From Circinella umbellata (Eukaryota; Mucoromycota; Mucoromycetes; Mucorales; Lichtheimiaceae): a stretch of DNA of 64,000 nucleotides. The DNA lies in contig JAIWNF010000041.1 in NCBI GenBank assembly GCA_025093555.1, positions 434,001 through 498,000 on the forward strand. The letters are read 5' to 3'. Of the stretch, positions 35,092-47,565 are shown one piece after another. A program made the position numbers and the translations under genes. Within the stretch, counting starts at the first letter, position 1. Each line of letters begins with the position of its first letter. The notes below the pieces were generated by a model. It did no database searches. It was not told where the DNA came from and saw only the letters and a list, made by a program, of their open reading frames with translations.

Positions 35092-36798
35092 ATGACTTAT
35101 ATTACATATGAAAAAGTGCAGTATAGCGAATACTCGCTTCATAGGCTTATAAAGTGGCATCAGATGACAGATGAAGGCTCCATTGACAGTTATATACGAC
35201 AAGGCATGCATCGCCATAGCGAACCTCCCAAAAAAATGCCATTGATACTGCCGAAACCAACTTTTATGCCTAATTACTTGGTGCGTACTTGTGACATGAA
35301 AGTGGTAAAAGGGTCTGAAGTACAAGAAGGATATTGTACATTATCCTATTCATGGAACCAATCGGGTGAAATTTTACTAGATGAAACAACAGGAAAAAGT
35401 TACCGTATTGATCAAGGCAAACACAAGATCATATTTCCAGGCAAGACAGTGAGAAAAAAACCAAGAGGACGAAAACGGATTCCAGGCAAAGTCAAATTTG
35501 TCAAATTTGAAGGACTCATACAAGAAATATGCAAGGATTTTAATGTTAAATATATTTGGTATGATCAAATGTGTATCAATCAAAACGACGAAGAGGAAAA
35601 ACATGGTGAAATAAAGCAAATGCACCAAATTTATGGCAATGCCTATTGTACACTAGCATTAATGCCTGAATTAACAGTAAAGCTATCTGAGCCTTCTCCT
35701 GGTATGCCACTTGGTGCTTCTTTTATGGATCAAGAGAGTTGGCAAAAGGCTGAATGGATGAAACGTATGTGGACTTTGGAAGAAGCAGTAATGTCGTCAA
35801 CTTTGCTTTTCGTGGGTCCTAATGTCCATTGTTGGTCGTATTGGCTAATGCCAGCCGATTTTCCAATTTTTCATAAGAATGTTGACACTGACGTCGCCAG
35901 TCTTTTACATTATGCACACACACGCACTAGCACCAAAGATCACGACCATATCTTTGCACTTGCCAACATATTCCCTGACATTATAAAAGAGATTAAAATT
36001 GATTACAAGCAAGACATTCAAGAACTGATGCTAAAATTTTATGGTCTTCTAATAAAAAAAGATCTCGGTGTTCTTTGTTTTGGTCCATTCAGCAAGAGTG
36101 CAAAAGAGAACGAGACAAATGTAGCAGAATATAAATCACCCATGCAAAAATTCGACTTACCCTCTTGGACAGGTATCAATGGAGAACATTTCAAGTACAG
36201 TTATTATAAAACAGATTTTACAAATTACGCTGTCGTTGGAAGAGCTTTACAAGTAACATGTCGTGGAATGACGAATAAGGAATATCGTAACGAAATTTCA
36301 TTTGTTGCATCTATCAAGTTCGAAGATATTCCACCTTTGCCTCAACCTAGATTACACAACTATGGGTATTGGATTCTTATACTTTCAATATGGTCGCCGA
36401 GTTTTACGCAGCAAAAATCCATACACATTTACAACCTTCCACCGCAAACTACCGAATTAGATAGTAACGGATATGAGGAAATTATCCAACAGCTTCGAAA
36501 TATATCACATTTTATCTCGATCAAAGGAATGAACCTTGAATGGGTAGAAACTCCATGTGACTTTCCGATTTCATATTAAGTTTTTAATGATTTGGCAGAA
36601 AAGCTTCAAGATTCTGAGGAATATATAATACTTCCTGAATTACGTTTTACAAATCATTTCTTCCAGACAACTCCCATTTATTCTGTTATCAAAAAGAACG
36701 GAGATCACTACAAGGCCATTGGTATGGTCCAGACAGGACAGGAGGAGTACCTTTTCGATGATTTCGCAATGGAAGACCAAATGTTTGAAATTCATTAA
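35092..36798 (+). CDS. HET-domain protein, C-terminus cut by an in-frame stop
   Basis: The single-exon frame starts MTYITYEKVQYSEYS and is open for 495 codons to TAA 36577-36579. It then continues in the same frame for 72 codons to 36798. HET-domain (heterokaryon incompatibility, Pfam HET type) blocks are GYCTLSYSWNQSGE (about residue 80), YIWYDQMCINQNDEE (about 153) and MKRMWTLEEAVMSS (about 223). The part after the stop (AEKLQDSEEYIILPE ... FDDFAMEDQMFEIH) aligns with the end of the paralogue at 40367-42183, so it belonged to the gene. The stop removes only the C-terminal tail and the HET domain is untouched. In ascomycetes HET proteins trigger incompatibility-type cell death. The role here is unknown. 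The paralogue lies 3.6 kb downstream on the same strand. Confidence 0.85.
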
Positions 36799-38719
36799 AA
36801 CGTTTGGTTATTATTATGTTATAAAAACTAATCTTTTTTCTTAACAATATTTGTAAAACGTACGTATGTACTGCATACTATAAAACACTTGAATATTCCT
36901 TTTACAATTTTAACAATTTATATTCTTGTACCTTACTTTTACAATTAAATTTTATATTATTATGAAAAAAATAAATGGCATTTTTTTATGTATTTAAGTC
37001 CTGCTCAACTGTGCATGATTCGTTGATAAAATAACAGAAAAAAAATATGCTTACAAAGAAACTCTACAGTTAATTTCATATTTGGTCACTTTTACATCTC
37101 TTTAATTTCATTTCATTTCCTTCAATATGATGAAATAGTTTATAATGCACATTGATTTATTCTATTATTATTTCTTGTTGTTCTATCGTCTCAAAAGACG
37201 CCAGGAGTGAAATGTAACAGAAATACGTAATAGTGCTTACTTGGAAATACATAAATTTTATACTGTAAATACCATGATTTAAGATAATTGCATAATCTAA
37301 TAATTCTTTATTACCCTAGTCCCTAGGTAGCCATAAAAGTAAGAGCAGTAATAAAATCAATAACTTTAACGTTGTTATTTGTTTTTTTATAAACATATCC
37401 ATTGAATTTACGTAGTACAGAGAAAAAAACTTTTATTTAGGTATGATACTTTGCATCAATTGTAAGAGAGAAAGAAATTGATTAAGTAGAAAAAAAAAGA
37501 GACATGTCACTTTAGGATTGACAGTTCAATTATTTATTAACATGATACACTTAAATAGTACTGTACTTATTCTGATTTTGTTTTGTTTTTTGTTTCAATG
37601 ATAATATACTAAAAAGAAATAGAATGTGTTTGTAAGTTAGAAAGGAAGGGATCCAATAGAATAAAAAAGCACTAGATAATAAAAAGGTACTGTATGTAAG
37701 TTTTACTAATAACAAATCACATTGAGGAGTATGTGGTTTATATGTATCTAAAAAAGCACAACAACTTCGGCTAGTACGTGATCAGGATGAGTGTAATGAC
37801 CACAAACAATGCATTATTATTTATTAGTAGTGATTATTTTTTGAGCTTAGAGAAATATCAATCTAACAACAATAGTAATAGTCTATTCAGTTAGGAAACT
37901 ATGCCGTATTTCAATATTCAGACTTTACATACAAACGTAGAAGTTTAAATAGAAAGCTAATTTGAAGTGTTTGATTACTTTAACAATGATACGTAAGAAA
38001 AATACGTAACAACAATAAAAGGGAGACAAATTGAATCCATCTAATGCTTTATAACGTTTATTTGATACGATGATAGATTTAGTGATATTGACAACGTCAT
38101 TACGGTTCTTCTATCCTACTAAGTTGGACTACGTACGCAAAGATTTGTTTAGTTATTTTATATTGATTATAAATAACAAACTTGGGTATCTTAACTTAGT
38201 AATTACTCTTGAGAAAAGGAATAGTTCAATAAAATAAAGTGCGTATTTGTGGGCTTGGTCAAAAAAATACTCCTCCATTTTTGGTTTGATGGCGCTTAAT
38301 GATGCTCCGCCATTTCCGTTTTAGTACTAGGTTATATTAATTATTTTATTCTATTTCATGCTTTTTGTCTTTGTGTACGTGATATTGACACACGAGATCA
38401 TCTTTTTATAATATGGTTACGAGTGTATGTTAAACAAGTTGTATACATAGTTGTCAAATGACAGTTTTTATTTACAAAATGATAAAGCGGAAGAAATTTG
38501 AATGGTCTACGCTTATATAATAATGGCTAATAAAGATTTTGTCTTGTATATTTTTATAATACTTGTTACACTTGCTGCGCCGTAATGTAGCTTTATAAAA
38601 TGGCTATGTACATTTCTGCTCATAAAATAGATCTTTACGTAGCTTTTTGTTCTGCTTTTCATCTTTTTTTTTTAAAAAAAAAACTACTATTATTTATCTC
38701 ACTTTTACGACTATAAGCA
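36799..38719. other. Intergenic region, nothing recognised
   Basis: AT-rich sequence between the first HET gene and the small ORF at 38720. Strings of the form TACGTA/ACGTAC are frequent. No gene, transposon end or tandem repeat was recognised. Confidence 0.5.
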
Positions 38720-38986
38720 ATGAAAGTAATCTTTATCTTCAAGAATGACAATGGGTCGAATAGAAGTTGTACACACAATTTCGACGGTTACTGTGATCAT
38801 TTAGAGGACTTATGTGAGGAATACCCAGGTTCAAGCTACTGCGAGTTGGAAGGGGGTTGTATTGTCCAAAATTCAACAATCTCTTCATTGCAAGAAATTA
38901 TGAAATTTCATTGTGACAAAGTTGGTGGCAACATAAACCAACTACTTGATGAGCTACGCACAACAGATACCAATGATGAAATCTAG
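38720..38986 (+). CDS. Small protein of unknown function, 88 aa, six Cys
   Basis: This is a single open frame with ATG shortly after a T-rich leader. The product begins MKVIFIFKNDNGSNRS, then has six Cys in a compact region (SCTHNFDGYCDHLEDLC, SSYCELEGGC) and one near FHCDK, and ends TTDTNDEI. There is no signal peptide, because the first 16 residues are not long enough in hydrophobic character. That argues against a secreted disulphide protein. The codon use and composition look coding compared with the surrounding AT-rich sequence. It lies between two HET-domain paralogues on the same strand. No family was recognised, and it may be a chance ORF. Confidence 0.4.
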   Translation: MKVIFIFKNDNGSNRSCTHNFDGYCDHLEDLCEEYPGSSYCELEGGCIVQNSTISSLQEIMKFHCDKVGGNINQLLDELRTTDTNDEI

Positions 38987-40366
38987 GTGTTTCAATGATG
39001 TGGTAGTATTTACACTGCTACTCGCCTTTTTTTCTTCGCACCAGTTTCTCTTTTAATATAAATATGATATCTCTTTTCTTCTTCTTTTTTTACGTAGCAT
39101 CACAACTACATTTGTTTTTTTCTATTCTTATCATATTTTATATTTTATATTAGTTATTATTTACATTTGTATAGCAGATATTTTTATCGAGTATCATTCG
39201 TATTTGTTTCAATAATAAATTAATACTTATAAGTGGAATATTTTGTATATTTTTCTAATAACTTTTACAACAGCAAAAGAAAAAGCTTTATAATTCATCT
39301 ATGGTCAATCCGTGAGAGTAAGCGTGAGCAATCATGAGTTGTGCGTCCTTTTTCCCGATTTCGGGAATGACTGAGTATTAAATATACTTCATGTTCTGCT
39401 TTATCAGAAAGCTTAATTTTGATTTACGAATCTAATACTAAAAGGGATAGTGGTGTAAATCGGCTGACTCGTCGTAGTTCATAGATTTAGATACAAGACA
39501 ATGTAAAGTTTTAAATGCTAATCTAGAATTTGTTTTTTTTTTCTATTGTTATTAGTTTATTCTTCGAAGAAACGGCATTGTTGTACGTGCCCAATGAGAG
39601 TAATAAAATGGAGAGAAGTCATTAGGTAGACAACATACCACAGTACCAGGTATGTACCAGCGCTATCAAAACTTATGATAGCGTTATTGGCTAGTTCATC
39701 AGCAAAGAGGTATAATTATACTCTATTCTAAATATATGTCACAATGAATAAATAAAAATTTTACGAGACATACGTATATAAAAGCCCTTTTTTTTCCTTT
39801 CAATAAAAGTAATTAAAATTCTTGATATGCAACTTTATAAAGTGTTTTTAAATCAAAACTCACTGTATTTCAGCCAAGCACCTAAACTATATGTATTTAG
39901 CTTCTTCATAATCGTTCTTACCTTGCTTTTTGATTGTGTGACATCAGAGCTTATTGACGTAGCCAGATTATATAGCACAAAAATCCAACTTTAAAACTTT
40001 AATATTTTCTTTAGATGAAAATAAAAGGAAGGGAAAAGTGCATCACTGTTTTTTCTCACATTTTTGTGTTCATTTTATTTATTTCAGCAATTTTATATTA
40101 AACGGGGTCGAGTATGTAAGAAGCAGAATATATCTAATCAAATAAACATTTTAAAAATTATTGATACGTACAAAATACTATTATCACTACTAGAACGACA
40201 GTATCCGTGTTTAAAGAATATATTTTCCTGGTATTTCTTTTTGTCTACGTACTACTAAGATTACTCTGTCGTAAGTTTATTTTAATAATAACTTTACTAA
40301 TTACATTGGATATAAAAAAGATGGTATGCACAATTAATCTATAATATTTTCTAAACAGAGAAAAAA
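38987..40366. other. Intergenic region, nothing recognised
   Basis: AT-rich sequence upstream of the second HET gene. A short perfect hairpin (CGCTATCA at 39661, 7-base loop, TGATAGCG to 39683) is present but has no other sign of function. No coding region was recognised. Confidence 0.5.
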
Positions 40367-42183
40367 ATGACGTATATCACATATACAAAGATGCAATATA
40401 GCAATTACAAAAAGGAAAGTTCAATAATCTGGGTTGCATTAGATGAAAATGGAAAACCCTACAAACGATCTAGACGAGAAGCCGCCCATAAGTATCCCCA
40501 ACCACCCAAAAGGACACCTTCAACATTGCCAAAACCTGATTTTATGCCTAGCTTCCTGGTGCGCACATCCGACATGAAATTGGTTCAAGGATCTAAAGTA
40601 CAAGAAGGATATTGTACATTATCCTATTCATGGAATCAATCCGGTGAAACCATCAAAAATGAAACCACTGGAAAAAGTTATCGTATTGATCAAGGAAAAC
40701 ACAGGGTTGTATTTCCGGGCAAGACGGTACGAAAAAAACCAAGAGGTCGGAAACGAATTCCATGCAAAGTCAAATTTGTCACATTTGAAGAACTTATACA
40801 AGAAATATGCAAGGACTTCAATATTAAGTATATTTGGTATGACCAAATGTGCATCAACCAAAACAGCAAAGAAGAAAAACTCCGTGAAATACGTCAAATG
40901 CATAAAATTTATGGTAATGCCTATTGTGCAGTAGCATTAGTACCTGAAATAGAGGTAGTAAGACCTTATAAAACCAAGCACGCTGATCAGCGTTACACTA
41001 TTGATGACATGGAAAACCGCGTGGAAACCTCTCAATGGATGAAACGCATGTGGACTTTGGAAGAAGCGGTCATGTCATCAAGAGTGCTTTTTCTGGGTCG
41101 TAATACACATTTTTGGTGGTATGACTTTGACAAGAAGGAGTATCCAGTTTTTTATAAGCAATTAAACTGGGACGTTCACACTATTTTATTTTATGCACAC
41201 GCACGGACCAGCACGAAAAAACACGATCATATATTTGCGCTAGCCAGCATCTTCCCTGACGTCATGAAAGAAATACAAATCAATTACAATCAAGACATTC
41301 AAGAACTGTCAATAAAATTTTATGGTCTTTTAGCAAAAAGAGATCTGCGTATTTTGTATTTTGGATCATATGTTAATTACAAAACCATGTGTAAACCGTC
41401 ATCCAGCAACGATACTAAGAATAATAGCAGCACAAAGGATGCAACAGAATATGATATACCTATCCGAAAATTCAACTTACCCTCTTGGACCGGTGTTTAT
41501 GGAGAACATTATGTGAACATTGATTATAAAACGTCTTTTAAAAATTACACCGTCAGTGGAAGAATTTTGAAATTACATGTGGTGGAATTACAAATGATCA
41601 ACATGATACCCAAATTTCAACTCTTGGGTCTATTACACGAGAGGATATCCCAGCCGTACCTCAAATACAAAGGGACCATGATACTCATTGGCAGCTTGTA
41701 AGTCGGGTACGGCCAGCGGGGTTCGCAAGCGATAAATATATATGACATTATATTTTGCGTAACGAAGGACACGGTATTCTGCATGATCCAAAATCCCATC
41801 CTGTATACAGCGCAGAAGAGGTCTTCTCTAGATTTACGGTGACATCATGGAGTCTCTTCAGAATTTTTCACATTTTATGCCAATCAAAAAAACAACCCTT
41901 CAATGGATTCCTTTCCAATCGGAACATGAAGAAAATAGCAATTTTTTACCTGTCATGTTTCGTTTTGATTATTTAACAGAATCCCTTCAAGATTCTTCTC
42001 ACTATGTGCTACTTACTGGAGTACAATTTACAAATACTAAAAAAAAACTTTTATCCAAAATACGCTGTTATCAAAAAAGATGGAGATTACTACAAGGCAA
42101 TTGGTATGTGTCGAATAGAAAATGACGACAGTCATTTTTTCGATGATTTCACACTGGAAGAACAAACGTTTGAAATTCACTAG
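40367..42183 (+). pseudogene. HET-domain protein, second paralogue, frameshifted after the HET domain
   Basis: The open frame runs 40367-41701 (444 codons) and starts MTYITYTKMQYSNYK. It shares GYCTLSYSWNQSGE, KYIWYDQMCINQN and MKRMWTLEEAVMSS with the upstream paralogue, so the HET domain is complete. About position 41571 one base is missing relative to the paralogue. The next frame then reads ITCGGITND...SITREDIPAVPQ, matching the paralogue's VTCRGMTNK...SIKFEDIPPLPQ. Further frame changes and a stop follow. Later blocks (FSHFMPIKKTTLQW, then LTESLQDSSHYVLL, then DGDYYKAIGM, ending FEIH at 42183) keep similarity to the paralogue's tail. The HET half may still be expressed as a truncated protein, while the C-terminal half is decayed. 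Confidence 0.85.
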
Positions 42184-42419
42184 CATGTTTCTCTTATCAT
42201 TTGTTTGTAATATTTGAAAACCTTAAATAATATGCGCATTATTAACTGTAACGTTTTATATTATCTTGTACACTCATTTACTTTATACTAAATGATAACA
42301 GTAACTTTTTTATATTATTAAAGTGGGTAATTATACTTTTGTTGAAAATAATAAAAACCATTATACATCTTTTATATATTATATGCCTAAAAAAACAGTT
42401 TATTATTAATTAATATTAA

Positions 42420-45400
42420 TTATTGTAATAGTATCATTGAGTATATATACAGTGGTATCATGATATTATCATTTTGACTTGAAAACGCTTCTAATAAACC
42501 TAATATTTTTATAAGTGGGAGTTCATATTCAAAATGAGTTATAAATATATATATATCGTTTTGGATAGTAAGAAGAAGAAAAATATGATACTTTACCCGT
42601 TAATAATGAAGTAATAAAAAATTTACACCATTCATTTCTTCCCATTAAAGTAACATAATGGGATGCACTACTAATACCCATTAATGCTGAAATATACATG
42701 ATGAATAATGAACTTGTATAAACAGCAATTACAAAAGCTATTGTTCCTTCTACTGTCTTTTTTGTACCAGGCCATCGATATCGACCCCATTTCTTTCCAA
42801 CCAAAGATGCCTAATTTATATAATTGGGGTCAATTCATTGTTCTAACCCCCCTCTTCGTCCAAATTTATACAAAACTTACTGCTGCATCACCAAATCCAA
42901 GTGCAATAATACCAGATAATGAAGCTAAAAGATTTGAACTATATATACATATATATCAAAAGAGGAGTGAATACATTTAATATCATATAAATGGAATATA
43001 TATGCAAAGTATATATATATATTTACCCTCCTAACCAAACAGGACCAGCACAACCCAAGAGTAAATAGATATGACTTAAAATAACAGGACCAAGATCACG
43101 ACTATCAATAAATTCACTCAGAAACATATGAATGCTTTTTCCATAAGGCCAAATAGCAAAATAACGTAAATATTCAAGATAAATAAAGACACCTAAAGCA
43201 ACAGCAAATGCTAATTGTAAAAATGAAAGCTAGAAATAAAAGTTTGTTTATAGTGATTAGTAAAGCAAATGAATGAACTCCTTTCAGAATATATCTTTTA
43301 AATTACCTCGAAAATGACACCTGGTATAAACATAATAACTGCTAATGCATGAAATAATTTTCTTTTCTTATTTAATGCACTCGTTAGTACTTTTGCTTCT
43401 ACAGGACCATCAGATACAGTAAAATCCAATACAAGTACCCAAACAATAACTGTAGTAGCTACAGTTAATGCCCAATAGATACATAAAAAGAGACGTTGAG
43501 GTGATAAAAATACAAAAGAAAGTGTCCAAAGAAAGGGGTCTTGATGATTCATCATTGTTTTACAAATAGGAGCAATCACAAAAATGACGATTCCAATGGT
43601 AATACTATAAGTTGCAAATGCGATAATAATTTTTTTTCTTTGAATATCTGACCAATGATGATTATTATTGGAAGAAGAAGAAGAAGGTCTTCCAATAGTA
43701 CGCCAATAAGGTTGTTGAGCCAAATGTCTTGATTGTTTTAATAATGGATAAGAAATAGCACCAATAAATAAGATGCCTAAAATAACAGCATGTAAAAGTA
43801 TGGAAACATTATCAAGCTCTTGATTTTTTATAAATGAAGGTATACGTTCCGGAAACATCTAATATAATATATTTTAATTAAATATTAATATAAATGGGAT
43901 ATATATATAAAGGGAGATGGGACTTACGGTAGTAAATATATATTCCATTGAATTATAAACAAGTATAGCGATAGCTTCAGATAGAATACACATTTCACCT
44001 AATGTAAAACAACGTTTTAAAGCCACTGTACATGTATAAAGAGCCCATTGAAAAGTAGTGATTGGAATAGCAATGATACTGATAGGAATTCGGTTTAATA
44101 TAGGTGTTAATGGAGTTAATCGACTGATACCATGAGTAAATGCAATTGAAATAATGATGCTTGAAACAAATAAACCCCTTTTACGAATAATTCTTCTCAT
44201 CGGTTGTAAAAACCGATTAGCAAGTACCAATATTAAAAAAATCAAAGTCATTAATAAAATAAGTTCTAATCTTCCATGCATACGTGCTATGAAATATAAA
44301 TATTATTATTATCAGTATGAGAGAATGATGATGATTCCTTTTTTTTTTGGTGATTACTCCTCCACAAACACACACTCTTTTCCTCTCAGTATTTACCATT
44401 TCGATCTGTCTCAATATCATGATTATTCTGTGTTACATTGATCATTTTTGCAATTCCAACCATAGGTAATAAAAATACACCACATAAAAGTCCATCATCA
44501 GCATCTGATCTAAATATATATTTTTTAAATAGGTTGATGTTAAATTCATTATTAATGCAAACCAAATATTATGTTAAAAATCTTTGTCTTACCTAAATGA
44601 ACTTTTACCAGCCCCAAAAAGACCTAAACATGTTTTGGATATAGCTTGTTGTTGTTGTTGTTGATTATTTTTACGTTTTAAAGTAAATTTATCATATAGA
44701 ATGGGTGAACGAGGTGATGTTTCTGAATCAAATGTATCTGAAGAAGTAGTAGTCGTAGTGAATGGGGTAGTTGTCGTTGTTGAATGAGTAGATGATTTTT
44801 TCATAGAGAATGATTCTGGTTTTATTCTTTGAACGCGTGCTGTTTTATGTATTAAGAATAATCCAATAGCAATTAATGTAATCCAAGCTAAAAAAAAAAT
44901 ACTGTGTTGGTTTTTCCTCTTTATATAAATTGTATAGAAAATTAAAAGAACAAACCTGTATAAACAGTTAAAGAAAAAGAAACAAATAATTCTTTTCCTT
45001 TCCACATTGCCCACGCAAAAGAACTTATCCATAATAACTTTTCAAAAGGTGCTGCTGTTACATTAATAGCAGAGTAATCTTGTTGCTGTTGTTGTTGTTC
45101 TAAATTAGTTGTTGTCATTCCATGGATTGATTGATTGTTATTATTGGATAAAGATGATATTCCTAAACGTTTTAATTGACGTTGTGCACGTTTTCTTTGA
45201 ATAATCTCTACAGTCAAATCGCCTTCTTCTTGAGACGACGATGAGGCGAACCCTTCGTCTTCTATTTGTTTATTCAATTTTTTATTTTTATTCGTAGTGA
45301 AAAGTTGTTTGTTATTATTAATATTATTATAAAACAAAAGTCGTTCTTGTTGGTGTTTTTTGTTGTTCGTTATTATTATTCTTGTATTATTATTATTATT

Positions 45401-45604
45401 ACTATAAAGTACTTCAAAAATAAGAAGTACAGGTAAAAAAAGTAAAGAAATTATTTTGGAAACTAAAAAAAGTTGAATGGTTGTTGTATTAATGGGTGTT
45501 GATGGTGGTACAATTTTGTCGTTGTTCTTACTGCTGCTGATCATGAATAATTTTTTTTTCTGTTGTCTATATTTTATGATACTAAAAAAAAGTGAGGTAG
45601 CCAA
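42420..45604 (-). CDS. SEC59: Dolichol kinase, 840 aa, 9 exons
   Basis: The enzyme uses CTP to phosphorylate dolichol in the ER membrane, giving dolichyl phosphate for N-glycosylation and related pathways. The exons are 45604-44956, 44887-44593, 44509-44397, 44286-43928, 43858-43307, 43229-43027, 42938-42881, 42810-42597 and 42499-42420, 2523 nt in total. The C-terminal half has the family's many membrane segments, KKRKLFHALAV (about residue 637) and FLSEFIDSRDLGP. It also has the CTP-binding region GIIALGFGDAAA (Asp about 741) followed by VGKKWGRYRWPGTKKTVEG. The ending is LLEAFSSQNDN. The N-terminal ~250 residues are Asn/Gln-rich and not conserved. A second Met at 45544 (MISSSKNN) is an alternative start. 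The ATG lies only 20 nt after the stop of MRF1 on the same strand. Confidence 0.92.
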
Positions 45605-45624
45605 AAAAAAAAAAACAAATTCAT

Positions 45625-47329
45625 TTATTCAATATCTAAAAGACTTTCTGAAAGATAATGTTCTTGTAATGGTTCAATGACTCTAGAAAGGCCGTCACCA
45701 GAAAGTATGGGTTCCAGTTCATAAAGAGTCAAATTAATACGATGGTCTGTTACTCGATTCTATTATATAAATATATACTCCATCAGTTGGGGTTGTGCAT
45801 TATTATTATTTTGTAAATAAAAATCATATGAAACCCTAAGCCAAAAAAAAAAAACTCAGTTGCTTTTTTTTTATTACCTGAGGAAAATTATATGTACGAA
45901 TTTTTTCTGATCTATCACCACTACCAATTTGCTTATTACGTGAATTACGTCTTGCTGAATTTGTCTTTTCACGTTCCATTTCATAAATTTTAGCTCTTAG
46001 TACTTTAAGTGCTTTTGCTTTATTCTATAATATATATACACATTCAATTTTTTTAGTTGTTATTGTTATGTTATATTGTTGCTAGGTGATGTATGTGAAA
46101 GAAACATATACCTTATGTTGAGAACGTTCATCTTGCATAGCAACAACTAAACCTGTTGGTATATGTGTCATTCGAACTGCACTATCTGTTGTATTCACAT
46201 GTTGTCCACCTGCACCAGATGCCCGGTATACATCAATTCTTAAATCGGAGTCTTTTATTTGTACGTCAACCTACAGATATTTTAATTTTTAGTTTGTACC
46301 TGTCAAAAAAAAATTGTTAGGTACAATAATCCTTTTTTTTTACCTCAGTTGGTTGTGGTAAAATAGCTACTGTAATTGTTGAAGTATGTATACGTCCTTG
46401 AGATTCTGTTGAAGGAACTCGTTGTACACTAAAATTATGATTGTTAGTCTCTGTTTCTTTTTTTTTTCCTCCAAAAAAAAATAGTTTTACCGATGAACAC
46501 CTGATTCATATTTTAATAATCCAAATACATTTCTTCCTGCAATATTTACTGTCATTTCCTATATATTTATATCTTTCTTAATTCAGATCTCTCTTTCAAG
46601 ATATATATATATATATATATTACCTTGATTCCTTTTAATCCAGCATCTTCTGATTTTGCTAATATTTCCCACTTCCAACGATGTAATTGAGCAAATCGTT
46701 CATACATTCTTGACATATCTGCAGAAAATAAGGCTGCTTCATCACCTCCTGCACCTGCACGAATTTCTAAAATAGCACTTGCTTCGTCCGCCGTATCTTT
46801 GGGTGCTAATTCTGTAATTAATTCTTTTTCTACTTGTTTTAATCGTTCCGTAATTTCTGTAAATTCTTCTTTTGCTAATTCAAGCATTTCTTCATCTTCT
46901 TGTAGGTCAGTTTTTGAATCCTGAGTAGTATAAAGTAGATCATGTAATTGAACTAGATCGTTTGTACCCTTTTGCCAATCAGTGAATAAAGAATGAACTG
47001 AAGATAAAGTAGAAAGTTCTTTTGAAGCTTCCGTTAGTTCTTTACTATTGAGTGTATTATCATTAAGTTGGCTTAAAAGTGAATCGTGACGTTGTGTAAG
47101 TTGTATTAAACGTTTTTCTAATGGTTCGGTAATGCGTGTTGAAGGTAATATCGACGCAGCTATTTTTTTTGTTTCAAGGGACGAGTAAGGTGTGTGTATT
47201 TATGTTGTCAATATTGGAATAGAAATATACATATTTAAATAAAAGAAAAAAAGAGCTTTTACCCCTTGAAACGGTAGAATATCGTCTTGTATTAACAATA
47301 AAAGTATTTTGAACAAGTTTAAATAACAT
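45625..47329 (-). CDS. MRF1: Mitochondrial peptide chain release factor 1, 398 aa, 7 exons
   Basis: The protein releases finished chains from mitochondrial ribosomes at stop codons. The exons are 47329-47263, 47159-46624, 46558-46491, 46428-46344, 46270-46112, 46024-45878 and 45759-45625, 1197 nt in total. The N-terminus [19 protein letters not shown] is a typical mitochondrial presequence. Next come the class I release-factor segments [14 protein letters not shown] and YESGVHRVQRVP. The GGQ motif lies in [19 protein letters not shown] (Gly-Gly-Gln about residues 273-275), followed by [19 protein letters not shown] and [13 protein letters not shown]. The length is normal for fungal MRF1. It shares a 236-base divergent promoter region with DCP2 and is followed after 20 nt by SEC59. 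Confidence 0.93.
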
Positions 47330-47565
47330 TTTGTTAAATACTTTGGGGACTCTATTTTACTACACTCAAAAAAGAGTTTCTGTTTATTTTTCTTTCAAAA
47401 ATTCCCTAAACATGAAGAAAAAAACCCCGTTCCGGACTTTTGGATTTCTTTTTTTTTTCTTTTCTTTCTTTCTTTTAACTTAAAAAAGAATATATATTTT
47501 ATATATACCCTCTCAATTATTCACTTCCATTTATCAAATATTCAATATAAAACAACCAAAAAAAA
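47330..47565. promoter_or_regulatory. Divergent promoter region between MRF1 and DCP2
   Basis: The 236 bases between the two start codons must hold both promoters. The interval has a T/C-rich tract (47440-47480) and TATATATT/TATATATA strings near 47492-47507, about 60-75 bases before the DCP2 ATG. No specific factor site was recognised. Confidence 0.5.

Noticed and set aside
39661..39683. Hairpin as a terminator or RNA element
   Set aside because: The 8-bp stem is isolated in AT-rich intergenic DNA and such hairpins are expected by chance.
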